From assembly GCF_000024345.1 (NCBI RefSeq), contig NC_013729.1:5828001-5892000 (forward strand): a stretch of DNA of 64,000 nt, in the 5' to 3' direction. Position numbers and translations under genes: made by a program. Positions 30,993 to 38,305 of this stretch are shown here, in pieces. The notes under the pieces were generated by a model, which saw only the letters and a list, made by a program, of their open reading frames with translations, was not told where the DNA came from and made no database searches. Within the stretch, counting starts at the first letter, position 1; the number at the start of each line of letters is the position of its first letter. The DNA is from Kribbella flavida DSM 17836 (GTDB taxonomy: Bacteria; Actinomycetota; Actinomycetes; Propionibacteriales; Kribbellaceae).

Positions 30993-31940
30993 ATGACATC
31001 TGTCGGTATGTGCTTCCCCAGGACCTTCCCCGCTGCTCTGGTGACCGACGTCGCCCGGCGGCTCGAGACTGGTGGGGCGGACGAGCTCTGGATCATCGAG
31101 GACTGCTTCTACACCGCCGGTCCGTCGCTGTCGGCGGCGGCGCTGAGCGTGTCCGAGCGGCTGACGGTCGGGCTGGGCATCCTGCCCGCGGTGGCGCGCA
31201 CCGCCGCTGTCACCGCGATGGAGATCGCCACGCTGTGCGCGCTCGGGCCAGGCCGGTTCCTGCCGGGCATCGGGCACGGCGTGCAGGCGTGGATGGGCCA
31301 GATGGGCGTCCGGCCGAAGTCGCCGCTGACCGCGCTGGAGGAGGTGACCGTCGCGGTCGGCCGGCTGCTGGCCGGCGAGGCCGTGACGATGGACGGCAGG
31401 ACCGTGCACCTCGACGACGTGAAGCTGGACGCGCCGCCGGCCGACGTGCCGCCGATCCTGCTCGGGGTGCAGGGGCCGAAGTCGCTGGCGCTGGCCGGCC
31501 GCGTTGCCGGTGGCGTCGTGCTGGCCGAGCCGGCGTCGCCGTCGTACGTGCGGGCGGCGGTGCAGCACGCCGGGGCGCCGGAGGGGTTCGTGGTGGCGGC
31601 GTTCAGCGCGATCTGCGTACGTGGCGACCGCAAGGCGGCGTACGAGTGGAGTGCGCCGTGGCTGGCCGGGCTGATCGAGCAGAAGAACCCGGCGCTGCCT
31701 GCCCTGCCCTTCTACGACGACCTGCTGCGGCGGTACGCCGAGTCAGGCGTCCCGGGGCTGGTCAGCATGCCGACGGACTGGTGGCAGGAGCTGGGCCCGA
31801 TCGGCACGCTCGACGACGCCGCCACGCACCTCGACGCGTTGGAGGCCGCGGGGGTGCACCACGTCGGCCTGTTCCCGGACCCGGAGGTCGAGCACGGTCT
31901 CCCCCAGCTCGAGCACGTCCTGGCGCTCGCCAACCGCTAG
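30993..31940 (+). CDS. LLM-class flavin/F420-dependent oxidoreductase
   Basis: I choose ATG 30993 (MTSVGMCFPRTFP), since upstream in-frame sequence is not family-like; 315 residues. The luciferase-like TIM barrel signatures are present: LETGGADELWIIEDC, VGLGILPAVARTAAVTAMEIATL, GRFLPGIGHGVQAWMGQMG and PPILLGVQGPKSLALAGRVAGGV. In actinobacteria such enzymes usually use coenzyme F420; the substrate is unknown. No ribosome site is visible, and a TACGTT box ends 6 bases before the ATG, so the mRNA may be leaderless. Confidence 0.85.
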   Translation: MTSVGMCFPRTFPAALVTDVARRLETGGADELWIIEDCFYTAGPSLSAAALSVSERLTVGLGILPAVARTAAVTAMEIATLCALGPGRFLPGIGHGVQAWMGQMGVRPKSPLTALEEVTVAVGRLLAGEAVTMDGRTVHLDDVKLDAPPADVPPILLGVQGPKSLALAGRVAGGVVLAEPASPSYVRAAVQHAGAPEGFVVAAFSAICVRGDRKAAYEWSAPWLAGLIEQKNPALPALPFYDDLLRRYAESGVPGLVSMPTDWWQELGPIGTLDDAATHLDALEAAGVHHVGLFPDPEVEHGLPQLEHVLALANR

Positions 31941-32004
31941 CAGGACGCGCCGACCTTTGCACCCCACCGACCAGCCTGCCCGGCGGGAACCAGAAACTCC
32001 GCCG

Positions 32005-32751
32005 CTAGGCGCGTTTCTTGGGCACGTGCGGCCGGTACGCCGACACGGTCGGATCGCCGGGAATCCAGAAGCGCCAAGGACGGTCGGCGGCCTCGCGGAG
32101 ACCGACGCGCGGACCCGTCGACGGCTCGCCCTCGAAGCCAGGCCCCGGCACCAGCTGGACCTCGGCGTCGCGGGCGAGCAGGTCGACGCCGTTCGCCTCC
32201 CGGTCGATGCCGAGCGCAACGCACATCCGCGCCGGACCCCGGGCGAGCTCCCAGTCAGGGTTCCTCCGCGCTGCCGCTTTGCCCCCGGCAGGCCCCGGTT
32301 GCACTCCCGCCCCGGACGAGCCTGCCGCGCGTACTCCCGCCCCGGACAAACCGGCCGAGCGCACGCCCGCGGTCTGGTTGAACTTCGTCTCGGCCGACGC
32401 CGGCGCGCCGCGGCGGCGTCGGGCCAGCTCGACGCCCTCGACCACCTCGCCGGCTCGCAGCAGCACCGCGGACGGTTGCCCGTCGGGCCCGGCGCTGACG
32501 TTCATGCAGAAGTGCATGCCGTAGGTGAAGTACACGTACAGGAACCCGGGCGGGCCGAACATGACCGCGTTGCGCGCCGTCTGGCCCCGGTACGCGTGCG
32601 AGCCGGGGTCGTTCGGGCCGTCGTACGCCTCGACCTCGGTGAGCCGGACCGCGACGGTGCCTTCGTCGGTGGTCCGGCGCAGCACCATGCCGAGCAGTTT
32701 CGGCGCGACCTCGAGCACGGGAGCGGCCAGGAGCGAACGTCGAACGGGCAT
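32005..32751 (-). CDS. mpg: 3-methyladenine DNA glycosylase (AAG/MPG family)
   Basis: The 248-residue enzyme excises alkylated purines. It shows RLTEVEAYDGPNDPGSHAYRG (catalytic Glu and surrounding loop), the intercalating-loop region MFGPPGFLYVYFTYGMHFCMNV, and ELARGPARMCVALGID. Between the KFNQT and ELARGPAR blocks lies an Ala/Gly/Ser-rich insertion of about 40 residues (roughly 124-165), made partly of a 10-residue repeat (AGVRSAGLSG, AGVRAAGSSG). Typical bacterial MPG is about 200 residues, so this insert accounts for the extra length. The C-terminus is basic (PKKRA). The gene lies downstream of argH. Confidence 0.93.
   Translation of the reverse strand: MPVRRSLLAAPVLEVAPKLLGMVLRRTTDEGTVAVRLTEVEAYDGPNDPGSHAYRGQTARNAVMFGPPGFLYVYFTYGMHFCMNVSAGPDGQPSAVLLRAGEVVEGVELARRRRGAPASAETKFNQTAGVRSAGLSGAGVRAAGSSGAGVQPGPAGGKAAARRNPDWELARGPARMCVALGIDREANGVDLLARDAEVQLVPGPGFEGEPSTGPRVGLREAADRPWRFWIPGDPTVSAYRPHVPKKRA
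32301..32377 (-). repeat. 30-bp tandem repeat inside mpg
   Basis: Two copies of a 30-base unit (32301-32330 and 32331-32360) and a decayed third encode AGVRSAGLSG-like decapeptides. The period is a multiple of three, so the frame is kept. Confidence 0.65.
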
Positions 32752-32760
32752 GCCCAGGAC

Positions 32761-32794
32761 CCTACTGGCCGCCCCGGAGCGGCCTGGTCAGTAG
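32761..32794 (-). terminator. hairpin at the end of argH
   Basis: GGCCGC (32768-32773 region) pairs with GCGGCC, and an outer CTACTG (32762-32767) pairs with CAGTAG (32789-32794), with a small bulge. It spans the argH stop codon and precedes mpg. It is a possible terminator or attenuator between the arg operon and mpg. Confidence 0.45.
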
Positions 32795-34209
32795 CTGGCC
32801 AGCCGGGTCGCGTGAGCGGCGGCCCGGGCCCGGAGCTCGGCCAGCTGCTCGGCGACGCGCTCACCGGCGGTGCCGCCCCGGCCGTCGCGGGAGGAGACCG
32901 AGCCCTCGACGCTGAGCACCGACCGCACGTCCGGGGTCAGGTGCGGCGAGATGGCGGCCAGGTCCTCGTCGGTCAGGTCCCACAGCTCGATGCCCCGCTT
33001 CTCGCAGGCCCGCACGCACGCACCGGCCAGCTCGTGCGCGACCCGGAACGGCACCTTCTGCCGGACCAACCACTCCGCGATGTCGGTCGCCAGCGAGAAC
33101 CCCTGCGGCGCCAGCTCCTCCAGCCGGGCGGTGTCGAACCGCAGCGTCCGGATCATCCCGGTGAACGCCGGCAGCAGCACCTCGAGGGTGTCGACCGAGT
33201 CGAAGACCGGCTCCTTGTCCTCCTGCAGGTCCCGGTTGTACGCCAGCGGCTGCGCCTTGAGCGTCGCCAGCAGGCCGGCCAGGTTGCCGATCAGCCGGCC
33301 GGACTTGCCCCGGGCCAGCTCGGCGATGTCCGGGTTCTTCTTCTGCGGCATGATGCTCGACCCGGTCGAGAACGCGTCGTCCAGCTGCACGAACCCGAAC
33401 TCCTTGGTCGCCCAGACGATCACCTCCTCGGCCTGCCGGGACAGGTCGATGCCGATCTGCGCGGCGACGAACGCGAACTCGGCGACGAAGTCCCGCGCCG
33501 CCGTACCGTCGATCGAGTTCGGCGAGGAGTCGGTGAAGCCGAGCTCCTTCGCCACGAACTGCGGGTCCAGCCCGAGCGAGGAACCAGCCAGTGCACCCGA
33601 TCCGTACGGCGAGTCGGCGGCGACGCGCGCGTCCCACTCGGCCAGCCGGTCCAGGTCGCGGATCAGCGGCCAGGCGTGGGCCATCAGGTGGTGCGACAGC
33701 AGCACCGGCTGGGCGTGCTGGAGGTGGGTCCGGCCGGGCATGGTGACGCCGAGGTGCTTCTCGGCCTGCTCGGCGAGCGTGTTCACCTGGTCGAGCACCA
33801 GGCGGGCGATGATCCGTCCGTGGTCCCGCAGGTAGCTGCGGAACAGCGTGGCGACCTGGTCGTTGCGGGACCGGCCGGCCCGCAGCCGTCCGCCCAGCTC
33901 GGCGCCGAGCCGCTCCAGCAGGCCACGCTCCAGCGCGGTGTGCACGTCCTCGTCGTCCTCGGCCGGCAGGAACGCCCCGGAGAGCACGTCGGCCAGCAGC
34001 TCGTCCAGCCCGCGCAGCATGGCGGTCAAGTCGTCGTCGGTGAGCAGGCCGGCGCGGTGCAGCACCTTGGCGTGCGCCTTCGACCCGGCGATGTCGTAGG
34101 GCGCCAGCCGCCAGTCGAACTGGGTCGACTTGCTCAGCGCCGCCAGCGCGTCCGCGGGTCCGCCGGCGAACCGGCCGCCCCACAGGGCCGCACTCTCTCC
34201 CGTACTCAT
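32788..34209 (-). CDS. argH: argininosuccinate lyase
   Basis: This 473-residue enzyme performs the last step of arginine synthesis, splitting argininosuccinate to arginine and fumarate. It has the superfamily signature SSIMPQKKNPD near residue 282 with the catalytic Ser loop, the substrate motif GRSRNDQVAT and TMPGRTHLQHAQPV with the catalytic His. Length is normal. It begins 51 bases after argR and is the last gene of the operon. Confidence 0.97.
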   Translation of the reverse strand: MSTGESAALWGGRFAGGPADALAALSKSTQFDWRLAPYDIAGSKAHAKVLHRAGLLTDDDLTAMLRGLDELLADVLSGAFLPAEDDEDVHTALERGLLERLGAELGGRLRAGRSRNDQVATLFRSYLRDHGRIIARLVLDQVNTLAEQAEKHLGVTMPGRTHLQHAQPVLLSHHLMAHAWPLIRDLDRLAEWDARVAADSPYGSGALAGSSLGLDPQFVAKELGFTDSSPNSIDGTAARDFVAEFAFVAAQIGIDLSRQAEEVIVWATKEFGFVQLDDAFSTGSSIMPQKKNPDIAELARGKSGRLIGNLAGLLATLKAQPLAYNRDLQEDKEPVFDSVDTLEVLLPAFTGMIRTLRFDTARLEELAPQGFSLATDIAEWLVRQKVPFRVAHELAGACVRACEKRGIELWDLTDEDLAAISPHLTPDVRSVLSVEGSVSSRDGRGGTAGERVAEQLAELRARAAAHATRLASY

Positions 34210-34260
34210 CTGACGATCCTCTCAGCAACACGAATTCGGCCGGGCCGGGCCCGGCGGGGG

Positions 34261-34830
34261 TCAGGCAGGGTCGGTGGACGTGTCCTTGTCGGTGCGGGCC
34301 GCCAGGTTGAGGAACCGGGCCGCCAGCGCCTCGCCGCCGGTCGGGTTGCGGGACACGACCATGACCGTGTCGTCGCCGGCGATGGTGCCGAGCACGTCGT
34401 CCAGGCCGACGTGGTCGATCGCGGACGCGAAGTACTGGGCGGCGCCCGGCGGGGTTCGCAGGATGACCAGGTTGGCGCTGCCCTCGGCGGAGACCAGCAG
34501 TTCCGAGGCGACCCGGGCGAGCCGTGCCTCGAAGGCGGCCGCCTCACCGGCCCGCGGGCTGCGGTCGCCGCCCTCCCCCGGTACGGCGTACACCAGCTGG
34601 CCGATCGCGTCCCGGACCTTGACCGCGCCGATCTCCACCAGGTCGCGCGACAGCGTCGCCTGGCCGACGCCCAGACCGGCGCCGGCCAGGAGTTCGGCCA
34701 GCTCGGTCTGGGACCGCACCGGCTGCCGTCCGAGCAGCTCCACGATCCGCTGCTGCCGCGCGGTCTTCGTGGTCGGGGCGATCAGCGTCTTGGCCCGGGT
34801 GTCCGGCCGGTCGCTCGTGCTGTCGGTCAT
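34261..34830 (-). CDS. argR: arginine repressor ArgR
   Basis: ATG 34830 overlaps the argF stop as ATGA; 189 residues. The winged-helix domain (about 22-85: ARQQRIVELLGRQPVRSQTE, VGQATLSRDLVEIGAVKV) is followed by the hexamerising, arginine-binding domain (VGLDDVLGTIAGDDTVMVVS, with the conserved Asp pair). The arginine-bound hexamer represses its own operon, and candidate sites lie in front of argC. The N-terminus is about 20 residues longer than in enteric ArgR, and the C-terminus has a short Thr/Asp-rich tail. Confidence 0.95.
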   Translation of the reverse strand: MTDSTSDRPDTRAKTLIAPTTKTARQQRIVELLGRQPVRSQTELAELLAGAGLGVGQATLSRDLVEIGAVKVRDAIGQLVYAVPGEGGDRSPRAGEAAAFEARLARVASELLVSAEGSANLVILRTPPGAAQYFASAIDHVGLDDVLGTIAGDDTVMVVSRNPTGGEALAARFLNLAARTDKDTSTDPA

Positions 34831-35759
34831 GAACCGAAGTTTCGCGCGAGCAGCCAGGACAGCAGGGCCTTCTGGGCGTGCAGGCGGTTCTCGGCCTCGT
34901 CCCAGACCACCGACTGCGGTCCGTCGATCACCGCGGCGTCGATCTCCTTGCCCCGGTACGCCGGCAGGCAGTGCAGCACGATCGCGTCCGGCTTGGCCTT
35001 CGTCATCAGCTGCTCGGTCACCGCGTACGGCACGAACGGTGCCTCGCGCAAGGACGCCTCCGCTTCCTGCCCCATCGACACCCAAGTGTCGGTGGCGATC
35101 ACGTCGGCGCCGGCGACGGCCGCCGCGGCGTCGTCGGTCCAGGCCACCGAACCACCCGTGGCACCGGCGATCTCGACCGCCTTCGCCAGGACCGCGGGGT
35201 CCGGCTGGTACTCCGCGGGGGACGCGACGACCACCTGCATCCCGGCCGTCGCACCGCCGAGCAGGTACGAGTGGGACATGTTGTTCGCGCCGTCGCCGAG
35301 GTAGGCCAGCTTGAGCCCGGCGGTGCTGCCCTTGTGCTGCCGGACGGTGAGCAGGTCGGCGAGGATCTGGCACGGGTGGAACTCGTCGGTCAGCGCGTTG
35401 ATCACCGGCACCCGGGAGGCGCCGGCCATCTGCTCGATCCGGGTCTGCCCGGACGTCCGCCAGACGATCGCGCCGACCTGCCGGTCCAGCACCCGGGCGG
35501 TGTCGGCGATCGGCTCGCCCCGGCCCAGCTGCGAAGTCTGCGCGTCGATGATCAGCGGCACCCCGCCGAGCTCGGCGATACCGACCGCGAAGGAGATCCT
35601 GGTCCGGGTCGAGGTCTTGTCGAAGATCACCGCGACGGTCTGCGGCCCGGTCAGCGGCCGGTGCCCGAACCGGTCGGCCACCATCTGCTCCGCCAGCGTC
35701 AGCACCTCGTCCTGCTCGACCGGGCTGAGGTCGTCGTCCCGGAGAAAGTGTCTGGTCAT
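34827..35759 (-). CDS. argF: ornithine carbamoyltransferase
   Basis: This 310-residue cytosolic enzyme makes citrulline from ornithine and carbamoyl phosphate. It contains the carbamoyl-phosphate loop S50-T-R-T-R, the FHPCQILADL motif and the ornithine-side HCLPAYRG motif. ATG 35759 overlaps the stop codon of a 15-residue mini-ORF and the gene's own stop overlaps argR. Its ribosome site (GGGAGG, minus strand) belongs to the last copy of the upstream 44-bp repeat. Confidence 0.97.
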   Translation of the reverse strand: MTRHFLRDDDLSPVEQDEVLTLAEQMVADRFGHRPLTGPQTVAVIFDKTSTRTRISFAVGIAELGGVPLIIDAQTSQLGRGEPIADTARVLDRQVGAIVWRTSGQTRIEQMAGASRVPVINALTDEFHPCQILADLLTVRQHKGSTAGLKLAYLGDGANNMSHSYLLGGATAGMQVVVASPAEYQPDPAVLAKAVEIAGATGGSVAWTDDAAAAVAGADVIATDTWVSMGQEAEASLREAPFVPYAVTEQLMTKAKPDAIVLHCLPAYRGKEIDAAVIDGPQSVVWDEAENRLHAQKALLSWLLARNFGS

Positions 35760-35803
35760 GGGGCCTCCCGGCCTGGACTGAGGAGCGGAGGGAGCCCGGT
35801 CAT
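35756..35803 (-). CDS. 15-codon mini-ORF, copy 2 (MTGLPPLLSPGREAP)
   Basis: ATG 35803 has GGGAGG upstream and overlaps the previous mini-ORF's stop. Its own TGA (35756-35758) overlaps the argF ATG. It is encoded by an exact 44-bp repeat. Its peptide equals the C-terminal part of the 40-residue mini-ORF upstream with a new MTG start. Whether a stable peptide is made is unknown; a coupling role for argF translation is inferred. Confidence 0.4.
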   Translation of the reverse strand: MTGLPPLLSPGREAP

Positions 35804-35880
35804 GGGGCCTCCCGGCCTGGACTGAGGAGCGGAGGGAGCCCGGTCATGGGGCCTCCCGGCCTGGACTGAGGAGTGGAGGG
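35757..35880 (-). repeat. 44-bp tandem repeats between argD and argF
   Basis: Two identical copies occupy 35757-35800 and 35801-35844; a third, starting at 35845, matches for about 35 bases and then diverges. Each copy contains, on the minus strand, a ribosome site and start in CCGGGAGGCCCCATGACC. Because 44 is not a multiple of three, each copy ends one mini-ORF and opens the next in a different frame. Confidence 0.9.
35800..35847 (-). CDS. 15-codon mini-ORF, copy 1 (MTGLPPLLSPGREAP)
   Basis: ATG 35847 overlaps the stop of the 40-codon mini-ORF (35844-35846), and its TGA at 35800-35802 overlaps the ATG of copy 2. The sequence is identical to copy 2. It is supported only by its position in an unbroken chain of ATGA overlaps with good ribosome sites. 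Confidence 0.4.
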   Translation of the reverse strand: MTGLPPLLSPGREAP

Positions 35881-35966
35881 AGCGAAGCGACCGGAGTGAC
35901 GAGGGAAGGGCGGGAGTTCCAGCCCCATGACCCGCCGCGCCGGAGGCGTGGCATCAGTACCGTCAT
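35844..35966 (-). CDS. 40-codon mini-ORF between argD and argF
   Basis: ATG 35966 overlaps the argD stop (ATGA), and GGAGG of the argD end serves as ribosome site. The peptide starts MTVLMPRLRRGG and ends SLPPLLSPGREAP. It has the same length, the same Met-Thr start and the same C-terminal motif as the mini-ORFs after argJ and argB. Its middle is the most divergent of the three. No known family. It may be a coupling device rather than a functional peptide. Confidence 0.5.
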   Translation of the reverse strand: MTVLMPRLRRGGSWGWNSRPSLVTPVASLPPLLSPGREAP

Positions 35967-37192
35967 GGGGCCTCCACCTGGTTGAGCAGGGCGGGTAGGG
36001 CCGCGACGAAGGTGTCGGCGTCGGCCTTGCTGAGAATGTACGGCGGTGCGAGGCGCAGCGCGTCCGGCACCGGGTTGTTGATCACGAACCCGGCCTCCAG
36101 CGCGAGCGCGGTCACCTGGTCGGACACCGGCGCGGTCAGCTCGATCGCGAGCAGCAGCCCCCGGCCGCGGACCCCGGCGATCAGCGGGTGGTCGAGCGCC
36201 TCCACCGCGGCGGCCAGGTGGTTGCCGACGGCCTTGACTCGTGCGAGCAGGCCGTCGCGCTCGATCACGGTCAGCACGGCCAGGCCGGCGATCGTGGCGA
36301 CCGGGTTGCCGCCGAAGGTGGTCCCGTGGTTGCCGGGCTGCAGCAGCTCCGCGGCCGGCCCGAACGCGAGACAGGCGCCGATCGGGATCCCGGCCCCCAG
36401 CCCTTTCGCGACCGTCACCAGGTCCGGGCTGATGCCCTCGGCCTGGAACGCGAACCAGTCGCCGGTCCGGCCGATGCCGGTCTGGATCTCGTCGATCCAC
36501 AGCAGCGTGCCGTGCGCGGCGGTGATCCGCCGGGCCGCCTGCAGGTAGCCGGCCGGCGGGACGATGACGCCGTTCTCGCCCTGGATCGGCTCCAGCACGA
36601 CCGCGGCCGTCTCGTCGTCGACCGCGGCCTCGAGCGCGGCGGCGTCGCCGTACGGGACGAAGGTGACGTCGCCGGGCAGCGGCGCGAACTGCTCGCGGTA
36701 GGCCGGTTTCCAGGTGATCGCGAGCGCGCCCATCGAGCGGCCGTGGAAGCCGCCGACGGCCGCGACGATCCTGGTCCGGCCGGTCCGCCGGGTGATCTTG
36801 AAGGCGGCCTCGTTCGCCTCGGTGCCGGAGTTGGTGAAGAACACCTTGCCGCCGGGGGCGTCCACCAGCGACAGCAGCTTCTCGGCCAGCGCGATCTGCG
36901 GCGCGGAGGCGAAGAAGTTCGACACGTGGCCGAGGGTGGCGAGCTGGCTGGTCACCGCGGACACCACGAACGGGTGCGCGTGGCCGAGCGAGTTCACCGC
37001 GAGGCCGCCGAGCAGGTCGAGGTACTTGCGCCCGTCGGCATCCCACAGGTAGGCGCCCTCCCCTCGGACCAGCACCCGCTTGGGTGGACCGAAGGTGTTC
37101 ATCAAGACGTTCGTGTACCGCTCGGTGAGAGCGGCCCCGGTACTGCCGGTGGCGGACATCTCGTTCAGTTCGGGCGGCATCAGGTCGGTCAT
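35963..37192 (-). CDS. argD: acetylornithine aminotransferase
   Basis: ATG 37192 (MTDLMPPELNEMSATG) overlaps the stop of a mini-ORF and has GGGAGG upstream; 409 residues. This is a class III PLP aminotransferase with VFFTNSGTEANEAAFK, LLWIDEIQTGIGRTG (the Asp that binds the pyridine nitrogen), VTVAKGLGAGIPIGA (PLP Lys) and GTTFGGNPVA. It makes N-acetylornithine from the semialdehyde and glutamate. The last codons read QVEAP and create the same GGAGGCCCCATGA junction found at the ends of the mini-ORFs. Confidence 0.96.
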   Translation of the reverse strand: MTDLMPPELNEMSATGSTGAALTERYTNVLMNTFGPPKRVLVRGEGAYLWDADGRKYLDLLGGLAVNSLGHAHPFVVSAVTSQLATLGHVSNFFASAPQIALAEKLLSLVDAPGGKVFFTNSGTEANEAAFKITRRTGRTRIVAAVGGFHGRSMGALAITWKPAYREQFAPLPGDVTFVPYGDAAALEAAVDDETAAVVLEPIQGENGVIVPPAGYLQAARRITAAHGTLLWIDEIQTGIGRTGDWFAFQAEGISPDLVTVAKGLGAGIPIGACLAFGPAAELLQPGNHGTTFGGNPVATIAGLAVLTVIERDGLLARVKAVGNHLAAAVEALDHPLIAGVRGRGLLLAIELTAPVSDQVTALALEAGFVINNPVPDALRLAPPYILSKADADTFVAALPALLNQVEAP

Positions 37193-37311
37193 GGGGCCTC
37201 CCGGCCTGGACTGAGGAGCGATGGAGCGAAGCGACTGAGCGACGAGGGAAGGCCGGGAGTCGAGCCCCGTGACCACGCCGGCGCCGAAGGCCCGGCCAGA
37301 AGCAGAGTCAT
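37189..37311 (-). CDS. 40-codon mini-ORF between argB and argD
   Basis: ATG 37311 overlaps the argB stop and the TGA (37189-37191) overlaps the argD ATG. The peptide begins MTLLLAGPSAPAW and ends RFAPSLLSPGREAP, aligning over its full 40 residues with the mini-ORF after argJ. It fills the whole argB-argD gap, so the next start codon is reached without any untranslated bases. Confidence 0.5.
   Translation of the reverse strand: MTLLLAGPSAPAWSRGSTPGLPSSLSRFAPSLLSPGREAP
37198..37259. repeat. palindromic core of the intercistronic element
   Basis: CTCCCGGCCT (37198-37207) and AGGCCGGGAG (37250-37259) are perfect inverted repeats separated by 42 bases containing GAGCGAAGCGACTGAGCGACGA. Imperfect versions occur at 35850-35915 and at 38190-38250. 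The hairpin and repetition resemble REP/MITE-like dispersed repeats. Confidence 0.7.
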
Positions 37312-38186
37312 GACGGGATTACCTGGGTTCCGTTTCCGGCGTCGGTGAAGATTTCCAGCAGCAGCGAGTGGGGGACGCGGCCGTCGATCACGGTGGCGCG
37401 GGAGACGCCGGACTGGACGGCGCGCAGGCACGCCTCCATCTTCGGCACCATGCCGGAGGCCAGCGACGGCAGCAGCTCGGCGAGCTCGGCGGCGTCGATC
37501 TGGGTGATGATCTCCTCGCTGTCCGGCCAGTTCCGGTACAGCCCGGCCACGTCGGTCAGCACGACCAGCTTCTCCGCACCGAGCGCGACCGCCAGCGCGG
37601 ACGCCGCGGTGTCGGCATTCACGTTGTGCGCCTGGCCGTCCTCGTCGGGGGCGATCGTCGACACGACCGGGATCCGGCCGGCGTCGATCAGGTCGATCAC
37701 CGCCTCCGGCCGGACGTCGACCACGTCGCCGACCAGGCCGATGTCGACCGACTCGCCGTCGACCATCGCGCCGCGCCGTTCGGCGGTGAACAGGCCCGCG
37801 TCCTCGCCGGACATGCCGACCGCGAACGGGCCGTGCGCGTTCAGCAGGCCGACCAGCTCGCGGCCGACCTTGCCGACCAGGACCATACCGACGACGTCCA
37901 TCGCCTCGGGCGTGGTGACCCGCAGCCCGCCGCGGAACTCGCTGTCGATGCCGAGCCGGCTGAGCATGTCGCTGATCTGCGGGCCGCCGCCGTGCACGAC
38001 GACCACCCGGACACCGCAGTGCCGCAGGAACACGATGTCGGAGGCGAAGGCCTGCTTCAGCTTGTCGTCCACCATCGCGTTGCCGCCGTACTTCACCACG
38101 ATCGTCTTGCCGTGGAACTCCTTCAGCCACGGCAACGCCTCGGTCAGGACGGCCGCCTTCTCCACCGCGTCCGCAGGGATGGTCAT
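37308..38186 (-). CDS. argB: acetylglutamate kinase
   Basis: ATG 38186 (MTIPADAVEKA) overlaps a mini-ORF stop; 292 residues. This amino-acid-kinase fold enzyme phosphorylates N-acetylglutamate. Visible motifs are IVVKYGGNAM (phosphate-binding Lys), VVVHGGGPQIS, GLVGDV and NVNADTAASALAVALGAEKLVVLTDVAG. It is probably inhibited by arginine, as in most linear/cyclic actinobacterial pathways, though this cannot be read directly. Its stop overlaps the next mini-ORF. Confidence 0.96.
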   Translation of the reverse strand: MTIPADAVEKAAVLTEALPWLKEFHGKTIVVKYGGNAMVDDKLKQAFASDIVFLRHCGVRVVVVHGGGPQISDMLSRLGIDSEFRGGLRVTTPEAMDVVGMVLVGKVGRELVGLLNAHGPFAVGMSGEDAGLFTAERRGAMVDGESVDIGLVGDVVDVRPEAVIDLIDAGRIPVVSTIAPDEDGQAHNVNADTAASALAVALGAEKLVVLTDVAGLYRNWPDSEEIITQIDAAELAELLPSLASGMVPKMEACLRAVQSGVSRATVIDGRVPHSLLLEIFTDAGNGTQVIPS

Positions 38187-38305
38187 GAAGCCTCCCGGCC
38201 TGGACCGAGGAGGCAAGGAACAAAGCGACTGAGCGGCGAGGGAAGGCCCGGAACCAAGGCCTCATGACCCGCCGGCGCCGCAGGCCCGGCCAAGAGCACT
38301 GTCAT
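38183..38305 (-). CDS. 40-codon mini-ORF between argJ and argB
   Basis: ATG 38305 overlaps the argJ stop and the TGA (38183-38185) overlaps the argB ATG. The peptide begins MTVLLAGPAAPAGHE and ends RFVPCLLGPGREAS, homologous to the other two 40-codon mini-ORFs. The ending REAS instead of REAP reflects one base change in the junction sequence (GGAGGCTTCATGA). Confidence 0.5.
   Translation of the reverse strand: MTVLLAGPAAPAGHEALVPGLPSPLSRFVPCLLGPGREAS

Noticed and set aside
28463..32008. 1181-residue open frame on the plus strand
   Set aside because: Antisense to tyrS and the App1 gene, then out of frame over the oxidoreductase; a shadow of high-GC coding.
35756..35966. Arginine-sensing leader peptide (attenuation) reading of the mini-ORFs
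   Set aside because: The peptides have only 1-5 scattered Arg codons and no terminator/antiterminator pair; coupling explains the layout more simply.
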